From contig CM036197.1 of the NCBI GenBank assembly GCA_020631735.1, forward strand, positions 40,905,880 to 40,969,879: a stretch of 64,000 nt of DNA, read 5' to 3'. The notes below the pieces were generated by a model that was not told the DNA's origin, did not search any database, and saw only the letters and a program-made list of their open reading frames with translations. This DNA is from Saccharum officinarum. Its lineage: Eukaryota; Streptophyta; Magnoliopsida; Poales; Poaceae. Of this stretch, positions 36,374 to 46,940 are shown piece by piece (the first letter of the stretch is position 1; every line of letters begins with the position of its first letter). Position numbers and translations under genes: made by a program.

Positions 36374-36870
36374 TTATGCTTCATAGGCTTGTTGTGCTCT
36401 GGCTGCAATCTGGACGGCTTCCGTGTCACAGTCGTATGAGCGCTTGAGGTCGCCTCGGAAGGAGAGTACACCATTAGGACCTATCATCTTGAGCAAGAGG
36501 TACGGGTAATGTGGAACATCCATGAACTTGGCCAAAGCGGGTCGACCAAAGATAGCATGGTATGATGACTCAAAATCAGCCACCTCAAACGTAATGAACT
36601 CCGTTCAGAAATTGTTTGGGGTACCAAATGTGACCGTGGAGCGTGATCTGTCCGAGTGGCATAGCAGCCTTGCCGGGTACTATCCCGTAGAAGGGGACGT
36701 TAGTGGGAGTAAGTAGGTTAGTGAAGTCTAAGCCTATCTTCTTCAACGTAGCTACAAAAAATATGTTCAACCCTGCGTCGCCATCGATTAGGACCTCGGG
36801 GACTATCATGCCGGCTATTGTAGGAGCCAGGACGAGTGGGTAATGCTCGGCGTTAGCCACACTAGTCCAT
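36374..36870 (-). pseudogene. Tat-2 aspartic protease region
   Basis: EVLIDGDAGLNIFF holds the active-site position with DGD instead of DTG/DSG; the second half FESSYHAIFGRPALAKFMDV continues in another frame. A stop separates them near 36600. The same two-part pattern is seen in Tat-1. Confidence 0.72.
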
Positions 36871-36879
36871 TGATCTTTT

Positions 36880-39329
36880 TTAGAGAATTGGATCGGGTAC
36901 TCTTACCAGTTAAGGTACTTTGGCGTTGAGGGTTCTCTACCATGATGTCCTGAAGAGCTAACTTTTCCGCACGCCTGTGTGATGAGGATGGGACTCCAGC
37001 AAAGATTACTGCAATTTGGCCCTTGGACTGTTGGAAGCTTGGATCAGCATTGTCGTCTCCATCTTTGCTATTGTCGTCCTTATCCTTGCCCTTGCGTTTG
37101 TTGTTCTTGGCATACCAGCCCAACTCTTAGAGTTGCCTGCACTTAGTTGTCATGTGCTTGGCACCCTTATGGAAAGGGCAGGGTAGATTCTTAAGGTCTT
37201 CAAATTTCTTGCTGTTTTTGTTGGACTTTTTGGACTTGTCCATGGAGGCAAGGGTGTTGTCGGGTCCTCGCTTTCTGCTGGACTGTCCACCCTGATTGTC
37301 TCTGGGATCATAGCTCCTGTTATCCTACGGGCCACGTGGGAATCGTTCATGGGTACGTTCTTCAGATGCAATCGTCTTCTGTACTGTGCGCTTGAATTTC
37401 TCGGTGGTTTCCGGGTTGTCGTCACAGAATTTCTCAAACTGCCACTTGTATTTGATCCCATTGGTGAAGTGATCTATCACCTCCCGTTTTGTGATATCAT
37501 AGACTTGGGCTCGTAACTTGGCAAAGCGACGGTAGTATTGTTGAAAGGTCTCATTTGGTAACTACTTGCAGGTTCTAAGCTCGTTCTAGGTACTTGGGTG
37601 GGTAAGAACGCCGCAAAAATTTTCGCAAAATTTGCGTTGGAGCTAGCCCCAAGTATCAATGGAGTTAGTTCATAGCTTGTCAAACCAGGCGAGAGGTACT
37701 GTGTCAAGCGCCATGGGAATGTATATTACTTTTACATCGTCGTCGCCACCTGCCAACTCAATGGACTGGGAGTAGATACACAACCATTGGTTGAGTTCTG
37801 TCTTCCCGTCATACTTGGTATGGTTGGACGGCTTGAACTTGTAGAGAAGTCGTATAGAGAGTAGCCTATCGGAGAAACATGGGAATCTGTCTAGTGCGAT
37901 GCCGGCTTCTCTGTACTAGGACTCGCCCATACCTTCCCTGTTGCTATGCTGATGCCCACGGTAAGCTGACTGTGTGGCACCCTGATTCCGATTCTGGTTA
38001 CCTTGCGGCTTTAGGCGAGTGTGGACGGGTACTCGTTGTCCTCCTTCTTGATTACCCTGCTGTCCCAGGTGAGAGTGGCCTAGTGCTTGCTTCTCCGGCT
38101 CCCGAGAGGGATTAGCCTGGGATGTCAGTTTTGCGGCTTGCATCTGAAGGGCCGTGAATTCTAGGATGACTTTAAGTCGTCGTTGATCTAGAGTAGGGTT
38201 CTCTATAGCCGCCATCACTTCAACCAGGGTGTAGACATTGGCGTAGGGCATAGTGAAGACCCTGTGGCTGGCTACTTCCATGAACTCTAGCTCAAGATTA
38301 CGTGATGCAGAGGCTCTGACAGCATTACGATCTCGGCGCTGTCGTTCTGCTTCTTCGTCACGTAGGCGCTATTCGTAAGCTGCCTCTGTAGCCAAGCGTC
38401 GTTGCTCGACGTCACGGCAAGTGCCTCATACTGTGCCCACTCTTCCTTACGGTGGTGGGCGTGGTTGCACCGAACCTGTCGTGCTTTGTTCTTCCTCTCC
38501 CTAGCCATCCTCTATTCGTCCATCTCTCTGTTAGGGGCCGGAGCATCCAGGGAGATGTTGGACTCGTTCTCTTCCCCATCCTGAATATCTAGGGGGTTAG
38601 GCATAGGGATCTGCGGTGGTTGCTCGGCCATAAAGACTTCTCTAGAGTGCCTCATGGCCGAGTGAGTTTTGGATAGTATAGTCATCGCGTTGTCCATGAC
38701 TTTGTAGAGCCATGATCGCTGTTGTCGGTTGGAAGAGTTCTACCATCTTGATAACGTAAGAGCTCCACCATCTCGACTAAACGAGACGGATCTATTGAAG
38801 AGGTGTTTGGCCGAGCACCCGACCAATGGACGATGCCTCCTTCGGGTGTGATGGACAGGACCAGGCCCTTCTAAGCACCTGTCAGAGGGATCTCTTGCTC
38901 AGACTACATGATGTAACCGGTCGTATCTCGATAGATTAAAGCTGAATTATTGAGTCCGAGTGGAAAACAAACTAGGTCTCCGGCTTGGACTTTCAATGGG
39001 ATCTCTGACCCGGACGTGTCTGAGTGGGAGTCCTGCTTGGTGACGACCTCCCTTGTCCGAGTTGGATCGGAGATCGAGAGGTGCGAAAACTCCTCGGTGA
39101 GTTGATCCAGCGTGGTCGTCGAGACGTCTGGAGAGGCTTGAAGCGCCGAGATCTCCATGAGGTGACTCTGGAGCTTGTCGTTGTCGTTCGCCTCATAGAT
39201 CCAGGAGCCGAAGATGAACGCAGTACCTACCGAGAAAATCATGTTGTCGTGGTCCGCCAAGTTCTCGACCGTAGAGTCGCCGAAAGCCCCTACCTGGCGC
39301 GCCAGCTGTCGGTGTTTGATGATCGGCAA
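36880..39329 (-). pseudogene. Tat-2 gag
   Basis: The first frame (39329-38904) starts close to the primer site, with IFSVGTAFIFGSWIYE and Ser/Asp-rich text. Later segments: 38697-38512, 38508-38287, and 38281 down to about 37,720, which includes the capsid core start (FKPSNHTKYDGK, near 37830-37800) matching the TKYNGE word of Tat-1. A Cys/His motif (CPFHKGAKHMTTKCRQL) lies near 37180-37130, followed by a basic Lys-rich tail. Stops split the frame repeatedly. Confidence 0.68.
39288..39304 (-). promoter_or_regulatory. Putative primer-binding site of Tat-2
   Basis: On the minus strand, just inside the LTR end, TGGCGCGCCAGGTAGG. It is similar to the Tat-1 site and two bases from the LTR terminus, the same spacing. 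Confidence 0.6.
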
Positions 39330-40017
39330 CTCGCCACGGGGGTACCCGACGCGATGTTCGAAAGGCTTCGGCGTATGCAGAACTTAACGGTAACGCAAAG
39401 AGACGAACAATTTATACTGGTTCGGGCCCTCTTTCGAGTAATAGCCTTTACGTCTAGCCGGGGTGTTGTCTTTTGCGTTGGATTGATCATATGATTGTGT
39501 GTACAAGGGGGTGCATCGTGTCTCTCTTTATATAGAGAAAGAGGGCAGGGCACGAAACTAGTCCTAGCCGGTTACAATTAGAGAGTCCTAATCCTATTAC
39601 CAGATCAAGCTAGATTCTGTAATAGGATTAGGACTCTCTAATTGTAACCGGCTAGGACTAGTTTCGTGCCCTGCCCTCTTTCTCTATATAAAGAGAGACA
39701 CGAAACTAGTCCTAGCCGGTTACAATTACTAGGTTGATCTGGTAATAGCTTGAAGTCTACGCCACCTTGTCTCGCGTATTCAACATATCATAGTCTAGCC
39801 CAGGGCCCATCCGGGTACCGTCTCTATAGGGAACCCCTAAGACCCTGATCCGTCATGGATTGAAAGAATACATGTGCATCAAACAAGGTCTTACCTGATT
39901 CAGATCCAGTGGACATCATCCAGCCGTTCGTCTGCACACGGAGCAAAGATCCGAGAGGTGGACAGCTATCCTCCCAGGGGATAGAAAACACTCGTGTAAT
40001 AAAATCCACTCCAATAC
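39307..40017 (-). repeat. 5' LTR of Tat-2 (left edge sharp, right edge uncertain)
   Basis: On the plus strand it begins TGTCGGTG at 39307, so on the minus strand the LTR ends CACCGACA, like Tat-1. It contains a TATA box (minus strand CTATATAAAG near 39530) and the 83-bp inverted repeat. A MITE begins at 40021, so the outer LTR end may be cut or may lie earlier; I could not fix it without a second LTR. Confidence 0.6.
39517..39702. repeat. Perfect 83-bp inverted repeat with 20-nt loop
   Basis: Left arm 39517-39599 and right arm 39620-39702 are exact reverse complements, with the loop 39600-39619. Each arm holds the LTR TATA region and the word CTAGTCCTAGCCGG. A third, shorter copy of part of the arm (CACGAAACTAGTCCTAGCCGG) follows directly at about 39699-39728. 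Confidence 0.95.
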
Positions 40018-40020
40018 TTA

Positions 40021-40361
40021 GGCCTTGTTTAATTTCAGGGTGTAAAGTTTTGGGGTGTCACATCGAATGTCACGTGGGGGTGTTGCATAGGGTGTTCGGA
40101 TACTAATAAAGAAACAAATTACAAAATCCGTCAGTAAACGGCGAGACGAATTTATTAAGCCTAATTAACCCGTCATTAACACATATGTTACTGTAGCACT
40201 TTATTGTCAAATCATGGACTAATTAGGCTTAAAAGATCCGTCTTACAAAGTGGGTGCAACATGTGGAATTAGTTATTTTTTTAATCTATATTTAATACTC
40301 TATACATGTGTCTAAACATTCGATGAAATATGGTGTAAACTTTTGAGGATGAACTAAACAC
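40021..40361. mobile_element. MITE, 341 bp
   Basis: Starts GGCCTTGTTTAATTTC and ends GATGAACTAAACAC, with TTA on both sides (40018-40020 and 40362-40364), the three-base target duplication of Tourist/PIF-Harbinger-type MITEs. It contains GACGAATTTATTAAGCCTAA and CTAATTAGGCTTAAAAGATC words in opposite directions, common in this grass MITE group. Terminal repeats are imperfect. Confidence 0.7.
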
Positions 40362-40517
40362 TTATATATATCTAGAAAGCTAAAGAATCTTATAAATGTT
40401 CTTTATGATTTGGTCAAATTTTTGGTTTACTAAAATTGCTTTTTTTCTCGACGAGTGAGCATGGGAATTCGAGTACAACTCGCCTGCCGCTTCTGCAGAA
40501 CAGCAGAAACCACTTTG

Positions 40518-40791
40518 GGCCTTGTTTAGATACCAAATTCATCCCCAAATTCCACTATGCAAAAAGAAGATTCCCCATCACATCAAAATGTCGGCACATA
40601 TATGGAGTACTAAATGTAGATGAAATTAAAAACTAATTGCACAGTTTTATTGTACTTTGCGAGACGAATGTTTTAAGCCTAATTAATCAAAATTTGGACA
40701 ATTATTATCAAATAAAACCAAAATTGCTACAGTGTGACGGGACATTTACTATGCAAAGTTTGGATCCCAAATTTGGGATCTAAACAAGGCC
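40518..40791. mobile_element. MITE, 274 bp
   Basis: Terminal inverted repeat GGCCTTGTTTAGATACCAAATT against GGCCTTGTTTAGATCCCAAATT at the other end (one mismatch). TTG lies on both sides. Internal word GAGACGAATGTTTTAAGCCTAATTAA is shared with the neighbours. Confidence 0.8.
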
Positions 40792-40793
40792 TT

Positions 40794-41037
40794 GGCTGTG
40801 TTTAGTTCCTCAAAAAAAACACTGTGCAAACAAAAGATTCCCCGTCACATTAAACTTGCGATACATGCATGGAGTACTAAATGTAGATGAAATCAAAAAC
40901 TAATTGTACAGCTTGGTTGTACTTTGCGAGACGAACGTTTTGAACCTAATTAGTCAACGATTGGACACTATTTACCAAATAAAGCCAAAACGTGCTACAG
41001 TACTTTTTTTACACCTTTTCGCGGAACTAAACACACC
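40794..41037. mobile_element. MITE, 244 bp, abutting the previous one
   Basis: Ends GGCTGTGTTTAGTTCC and GGAACTAAACACACC form a near-perfect inverted repeat. CTT flanks both sides. It ends only about 113 bp before the start codon of the coiled-coil gene, so it lies in its promoter or 5' UTR. Confidence 0.8.
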
Positions 41038-41150
41038 CTTTGTGTACTACTACTCCTTGCGAATCCAAATACTCCGTACAACTCACGACTGCCACTCCTG
41101 CGGAGTGTTATCGGAAGAACAGTAGCAGTGAATAGAAGAGGCATTGAGCG

Positions 41151-43720
41151 ATGGATCCTCTCAAGGCTCCAATCGTTGCCACACTCCTGTGCCTATGCTT
41201 TGTTCGAGCCCTGTGCGATGCGGCCTCAGCCTCTCCGTTGCCAGAGCAGGGACAAGAAATTCAGATGCTCAGATCGAAGGTCGCGTCCTTAGGTGAGTCT
41301 ACACGTCTCCCCTCTATAAGTCACCTTCATGATGAATTTCCCGTTATTGTCTTGCAGGTTGCAGCATGTAGCCTGTTCGGATCTTTTTGTTTACATAAAG
41401 AGGCATCATTTTTAAATTTCGAATGCACCCTGAAATTTCAGACTGAGATAGTAGCTAGAACTTGGTTGTTCTTGGTTCTTCTAAGAGCAGATTGATGGCA
41501 CGTTGTTTCTTGTTAAATTTTCTTAGCGCTTCAAGGGATCTAACACTTAGCCTGATTCCTTATCGTTTGAAAGAATTAATAAGTTCTTTGGCTGCAGAGG
41601 ATGAGATCAGCAGGAGGAAGGAGGAGACCTCGGAGCTGGAGAGTGTTGTCAGGGAGAGGACCGCACAGATGGCAACATTGGTAGGCAACCTAGAACTTTT
41701 GCAGGTCAGAGGATAAAGACTTTGTCAGGCGGCTGTAATTGAGACTATGGTCTGAATCACTGAAACAGTCAATTGCTTCCAATATATGTACTTATTCTAG
41801 TTTGTTTGTGAGCCTGTGGTCTTGATCTTCTCGTTTACAATGTTGAATTAGAAGGTGAACTTGGGTGATGATGAGTCGGTGATGAAGGCGAACACACATA
41901 ATGCAATGCTTGAGAAGCAGGTAAATGAAGCGTGTTTCCGATAATTGATGTTCCAAAAGAACTGGAAAGACACTGACTCATGAAGCAAAGCAGATTGAGA
42001 GGCTGGGCAACGATTTGGAAGACCAGATTAGGAAAGGCGAATCATTAGAAGCACGGGCTATTGAAGCTGAAAGAAGCTTGAATGAATTCGGTCGCAGGTT
42101 GGAGCATGTAAGTACATGCACACACAGGCATACTGTAATATATGCTGGGATATGATATGATGTAGTGTTGGGATCTTCAGAAACTTATACCAGAATTTCA
42201 CCCTTTTTAGGCTGAGAAAACTATTGTCGAGCAGAAGAAGAAAAATCAGAACCTCAGTGACAGGCTTCAGTATGCACAGGTTGGCACACGCAGAGAAATT
42301 AACAAACTCTTGCACCCTAGCATGCTGATCCTGTGCTTCACAGAGTCATAAGAAAAACGTGTGCTTCATGTGATTTGATTTGCTCAGGACAAACTTCCTT
42401 TATTGGAAAACGAGGCAAAATCGAAGGCTGAAGAGTTGGCAAAGGTTTTAGGAATTTTTCTGGTTTCACAAAGATTAGTATTTTTTTTTCTTCGTTGCCT
42501 GATGTTTCCATTACTGTATTCATCAAGGCAGTATGGCTTGTTTTCAGGTTCATGGCATGCGGCTTCCCCACTGGCTTGCAGTGCGTGTTTTACGCTGCCA
42601 GGTCAGGCACACTCATGCATCAAATTAGTGGGATTTCAGTAGCGTTCAACTTCCGTCCTGTTGTGTTATGCATCTGCACTTTTGCAGGAACTAGCGTCTT
42701 CCAGTTTTTGTTTATCGTTCATAGTATGCCTAATCATGTCTTCCTGACTTGCAATATCTTTTGCCTCCTGATGAAGAAACTAGTTCCAGTGTCAAAAGGC
42801 CATCTCGACGCACTCAGGAATGCTACCGTGGCATTCACATCAGCAGTGTACAGAGTTTGCAGGGATGTTATCCAAGCGTGTACAGTGACGGGAGGAGAAT
42901 TCGCAGACAACTATTGGCAGGTTCTGATATTGCATCACTGGCATCTTATATATATTGTGTGGTTGCATTGCTGAACTCCCATTCTGATTCTGAACATCTA
43001 ACTGTTTCATTCATTAACCCAAGAGATTCTGCCGGGCATACGTCAGTCGCGTCGTCGCAGCATCTGAACCTCACCTGTCTAGAGCAAGGGTAGTTCTCAA
43101 ACCTTACATGAGGCCCGCAGCATCCGCGTGGAGAAGCCTCGTCTCGTTTACAAGCGAATACCATCATCAGGTACAGCCTCCTACTGGTTTCCTCTCTCGC
43201 CTGCATTGCGTATGTGTTTTGGTTCAGAATTCAGATGTCTCTGAACTCATCACAGGCGCCATGCAGGTTCAGAACGGAGTGAAGCGCTTCCTTCAGGGCA
43301 ATCAACCGCTGACGCCCCTTTCAGCTGACAAACTGGCATGGATCACGGTAAGTTCCCCTGTGGGCTGTCAGCTGTGGCATATGTAATCGCCACTGCTCAA
43401 GTTTCGCCATGCCTCTCCGAAACTCACCGGTGCGCCCCAACGCTTGCAGTCGCCCGCTCTGTTCGCGCTGCCGGCGTTGTGCATTTACAAGATCGTCTCA
43501 GCAATTGTCCGGTATCCAAATAGCGTCTTTTTTTTTACAAAACAATATTGGCCGTGAGACTTTGTCACGGTCACACAGTGATGCTGCTATGACTGACTCT
43601 GCAACTCATGCCCTTCGGCTCTGCAGTAGGAGAAATCAGGCGAGGAAGGACGGACTACAGAGGCAGGCAGGCAGGAGCAGATCTCGTAGCCGCAAGCAGG
43701 AACGCAGAGTCGACAGGTAG
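41151..43720 (+). CDS. Coiled-coil membrane protein, 'DNA repair ATPase-related / myosin heavy chain-like' family
   Basis: Function unproven; relatives are plant proteins with an N-terminal signal, a long coiled coil and a C-terminal membrane segment, annotated as DNA-repair-ATPase-related. Exons: 41151-41292, 41598-41680, 41852-41920, 41994-42107, 42211-42279, 42388-42444, 42548-42601, 42688-42723 (doubtful), 42777-42920, 43024-43170, 43267-43347, 43450-43511, 43627-43720, all GT-AG in one frame, giving about 383 residues. A signal peptide (KAPIVATLLCLCFVRALC) is followed by a heptad-rich coiled coil, the family word VHGMRLPHWLAV, HLSRARVVLKPYMRP, EYHHQVQNGVKRFLQ, a membrane segment SPALFALPALCIYKIVSAIV, and a basic RSRSRSRK tail. 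From memory, relatives are longer and carry a WxEHGKP...WAEPHIE section after VHG; it is not seen here. The intron at 42724-42776 would be only 53 nt. Confidence 0.75.
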
Positions 43721-44324
43721 AGACGTCGCCACGACAAGGTAAGAAAAGCGAAAAGGAGTATCGAGAAAATTACATGGGCGGTCAACATTCTCCTCCTCGT
43801 CGTACCGTTAATGGAGCCCGGAATAGAACACGGTCGTGGACTCGTGGCGGGACGATCGACGCGTTATCTATCGACTCGAGACCCGTTCCCGTCTTGTCTT
43901 CAGAAGAAGTTCAGAACCTGCGAGCCTGAAGACAAACAGCTAATTGTCGCATCCAGCACGGGTCGGCGCGACGCGAAACGGTCTGAAACGTTTTTTTTTG
44001 TTTTTTCCCCTTCCCTGCAGCAGGTGTGTTCGCCGAAGGCCGAACAGCGGAAACTTCCTTCCTGGACTGCGCCGACCGCCGCCGAGCCGTCGAACGCTCA
44101 GCAGCCTCCTCCGTGCCTTGCAGATTCCGGCAGCTGTGACTCTGACGGATACGCATACCTGTGTTTAGTTTCTTCCCTCCTGTCATATCGAATGTTTGAG
44201 CTACTCCCTTTGTTCCTTATTTATTGTCGTTGTGGCATTGAAGCTGATACATGCAAGATGCTTCGGACCTAGCCCTGCTTCCGTCTAGATGCAAGTAGGA
44301 GACGATGAATGCAGACTATGTACG
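43721..44324. other. 3' flank of coiled-coil gene
   Basis: Contains 3' UTR and intergenic DNA. The open frame at 43811-44272 is Pro/Ser-rich with no domain I recognise, and I do not call it a gene. Confidence 0.4.
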
Positions 44325-44668
44325 GCCATTCCCAAACGACGGATAAAACAGGACAGAGTGAGTATGTACGTATAGAGTATTAAATATAGATTAAAAAATA
44401 ATTAATTGTACAGATTGCGACTAATTTGTAAAACGAATTTTTTAAGCCTAATTAGTCCACAATTTAACGATGTGGCGCTACAGTAAAGCCACAATAACAT
44501 GTGCTAATGATGGTTTAATTATGCTTAATAAATTTATCTCGCAGATTACTGAGGACTTCTCTAATTTGTTTTATTATTACTATCCGAACACTCTCAGGTG
44601 ACATTCTGATATGACACTTGATGTGATACCTCTAAATTTTAGTCCCTGGATTTAAACATCCGAACATG
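44325..44668. mobile_element. MITE-like repeat, edges uncertain
   Basis: Shares the words TTTTTTAAGCCTAATTAGTCC and GCGCTACAGTAAAGCC with the MITEs at 40-41 kb. It begins near CCCAAACGACGGATAAAAC and ends near CCTGGATTTAAACATCCG, but I could not match the ends exactly. Confidence 0.45.
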
Positions 44669-44802
44669 TATCGCATATTTGCACGTGGTTTTGTTTCCCT
44701 TTGACACGGCGTATATAAGTGTGTATTTTTTTCTCGAGGCCTGATACGGTCTAAATAACACGAATTTTGCGATTAAACTGTCTTTCAACAAGATTTTGAA
44801 AA

Positions 44803-45003
44803 TCATAAAAACATTAAAAAAACTTCAGACTTTTGACTCAAAAGGTAGATCCAAGTGAACTTGCTATAATCGTCAATAAAACTGACATAATGATCATGCC
44901 ACCCAACTAAGGTTGGAGCAGGCCCCCACACATCTGAAAAAACAAGATCCATAGGACTAGTTGAAACACTAGTAGACCTAGGATAAGGCAATTGATGCGT
45001 TGC
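44803..45003 (-). pseudogene. Ty1/copia integrase fragment
   Basis: On the minus strand: LPYPRSTSVSTSPMDLVFSD, then VWGPAPTLVGWHDHYVSFID and DYSKFTWIYLLSQKSEVF. This is the start of the copia integrase core, including the first catalytic Asp positions. Only about 65 codons remain; both ends run into unrelated sequence. It differs from the integrase of the complete copia element at 50.5 kb, so it belongs to another lineage. Confidence 0.85.
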
Positions 45004-45335
45004 AACGCGGAAAAACTACTAAATATGTGGCAAACAATAATATAAATGTTATATATTTGTTAATTATGTTTTATCATTTTTTATAAAATTTTAAAAAAAT
45101 ATTTTATTTTATGATTACTATAGCATTGCATGTTGTTTGGAGCTCCATATGGCATGTTTTAACTCGATCTTTGTTGTTTTTGTGGACGGCGTGTATTACA
45201 CGCGTATTTTCTAGCTTTTTGGGATGCAAGTTTTTTAAAACAAATTTATTTGTAGATATAAATGTTGCACATATTTTCTATAAATCTAGTCAAACTTGCG
45301 GCACGGAAACTGAAAACGACAGTTATTTTGGGAGT

Positions 45336-45702
45336 GAGAGAGTAAATCAGTTGGATCTCGTCGTCAGAGCATCGACCTGATTAGTTCATGGACCCGTCCT
45401 TGACTGACTTCCAGGTTGTCGGCATGCTTCTTGCATGATGAAGATTTTGTCTTCATCTTGCATGGTTTTGTACTCATGGACCAGTCCTTGACCGACTTCG
45501 GCGTGCTTCTTGCATGATGAAGATTTTGTCTTCACCGCCTACTGCTCCACCTTGGTTGTCGTGTCATGCTCGGCATCGGCACGGCGCCGTCCGTCCTACC
45601 TGAGTCCCCCCGCTGACTGCTTCTTGCATGATGAAGATTTTGTCTTCATCTTGCATGGTTTTGTACTCATGGACCAGTCCTTGACCGACTTCGGCGTGCT
45701 TC
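45336..45702 (+). repeat. 193-bp tandem duplication, left part of the copia target
   Basis: GCTTCTTGCATGATGAAG starts at 45426, 45505, 45619 and, across the copia insertion, 45698/56187. The spacings 79, 114 and 79 show a 193-bp unit copied twice. The stretch 45340-45415 (AGTAAATCAGTTGGATCTCG) recurs at 56353 on the right flank. Confidence 0.85.
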
Positions 45703-46374
45703 TGAAAGCCTAAGTTTGGTTTTGGTAATTAATGACACCAAGTTGCTAATGCCATGTGCTAAGTGTTTTGAGTTAGGCATAAGCAACACATGTGATGAAG
45801 GTGTATGTGGCAAGGAGCGGTGGCCACAAGATCACAAAGAGATGGTGCATGAACATGAAATGATGATCATGGTGGAGATGCACATAATATGATGGACATG
45901 ATGATCAAGTGGAAGAGAAGGATCTAAGAGCGCAAGACAAAGGTATAACAATAGGGTTTTCCTTTTGCCGGTCTAAGATGAGTAGAGAAGTGATTGACCG
46001 GGTTTAGGATACATAGCCGACTATCAAGAGGGGCAATCACGGTTAGCTTGGAAATCAAGTGCCACTAGATCAATATCTTGAGCATATGCATTAGGATCTA
46101 GTAAAGAGCTAACATAACGCCTTGAAAATGATTGTGAAATGCTAACACATATGCACATGGTGGTGTACACTTGGTGGTGTTAGCACATTTGCGAAGGCGG
46201 TAGAGTTTAAGCGGTAGAGAGGGGTTTGGGTTCCTCTCTCCCTCCCGCTGAGCTTGCGAGACGGGATTCGGCGCTTTTTGGAGAAGTGAAACGCATATTT
46301 TCTACTGCGCCAGAAGTTGGAAAAGAAACGGAGGCGAACGGAGGTCACTGTGGTGACCGAACGCTGCACCGAAC

Positions 46375-46890
46375 GCGGTCACGGTATGACCGGACGCGTC
46401 CGGTCAGTTCAATCCGGTCTGCGCGCCTAGGGTTAATGACCGGACGCTGGTCTGGCTTGACCAGCGCGTCCGGTCAGTTCAGCTGTGCGCAAAAGAAGAG
46501 TGAGCGACCGGCGTGTCCGGTCCTTTACGGGACCAGCGCGTCCGGTCAGGCGTCTAGAGGGACAGAGAGCAGCGGAGTGATGATCGGACGCGCGGCGTGT
46601 CCGGTCACGTACGATCGGACGCGTCCGGTCGTTGAGGGAGCTTACTGGACTCAAACCGGATGCTGGCACTGTCGCGTCCGGTCATTCGCTAGGGCGCGTC
46701 CGGTCGTTGCTTCACGGGCTCGCGGTGCTGAGCGATCGGCGCGTCCGGTCAGTTGACCAGCGCATCCGGTCATATGCTAGAGCGCGTCCGGTCATAGCAA
46801 CGGTAACTTCTGACACGCACTGTTCACGCTTGTCCTGTAGTGATCGGACGCGTCCGGTCACCCCGACCGGTGCATCCGGTCATCCCGATT
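46375..46890 (+). repeat. Cluster of GCGTCCGGTC motifs in copia U3
   Basis: About thirteen copies of GCGTCCGGTC or one-base variants (GTGTCCGGTC, GCATCCGGTC) occur within about 500 bp, several as the palindrome GACCGGACGCGTCCGGTC. All lie upstream of the TATA box at 46931. The 3' LTR keeps the same cluster at 54825-55335. Confidence 0.9.
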
Positions 46891-46930
46891 TGAACTGCGT
46901 CGTCTGTAACGGCTAGCTGCGACCCCTTCG

Positions 46931-46940
46931 TTATAAATAG
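46931..46940 (+). promoter_or_regulatory. TATA box of copia 5' LTR
   Basis: TTATAAATAG, about 810 bp before the LTR end; the same box is at 55377-55386 in the 3' LTR. Transcription would start about 30 bp downstream. Confidence 0.75.

Larger units (their letters stand above)
27480..40017 (-). mobile_element. Second Tat-lineage Ty3 element, minus strand, decayed (Tat-2)
   Basis: Read from right to left: 5' LTR (from about 40,000 down to 39307), primer site, gag, protease, RT, RNase H, integrase (to about 33,040), spacer, then a gene on the opposite strand (27,633-32,260). The architecture matches Tat-1, but stops and frameshifts are more frequent. The 3' LTR is not seen: a search by eye of 20.8-27.5 kb for 5' LTR words failed. 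The element is therefore truncated on its left and also interrupted by foreign LTR-like sequence near 30.1-31.1 kb. Confidence 0.8.

Noticed and set aside
46375..46890. Regular GC-rich repeats that might be taken for a CRISPR array
   Set aside because: Repeats are about 10-18 bp with irregular spacing, inside an LTR of a plant genome, with no cas genes.
46226..46916. Open frames with repeated DRTRPV-like peptide in the copia LTR, both strands
   Set aside because: They are translations of the GCGTCCGGTC DNA repeat inside an LTR; the same frames recur in the 3' LTR (54671-55361).
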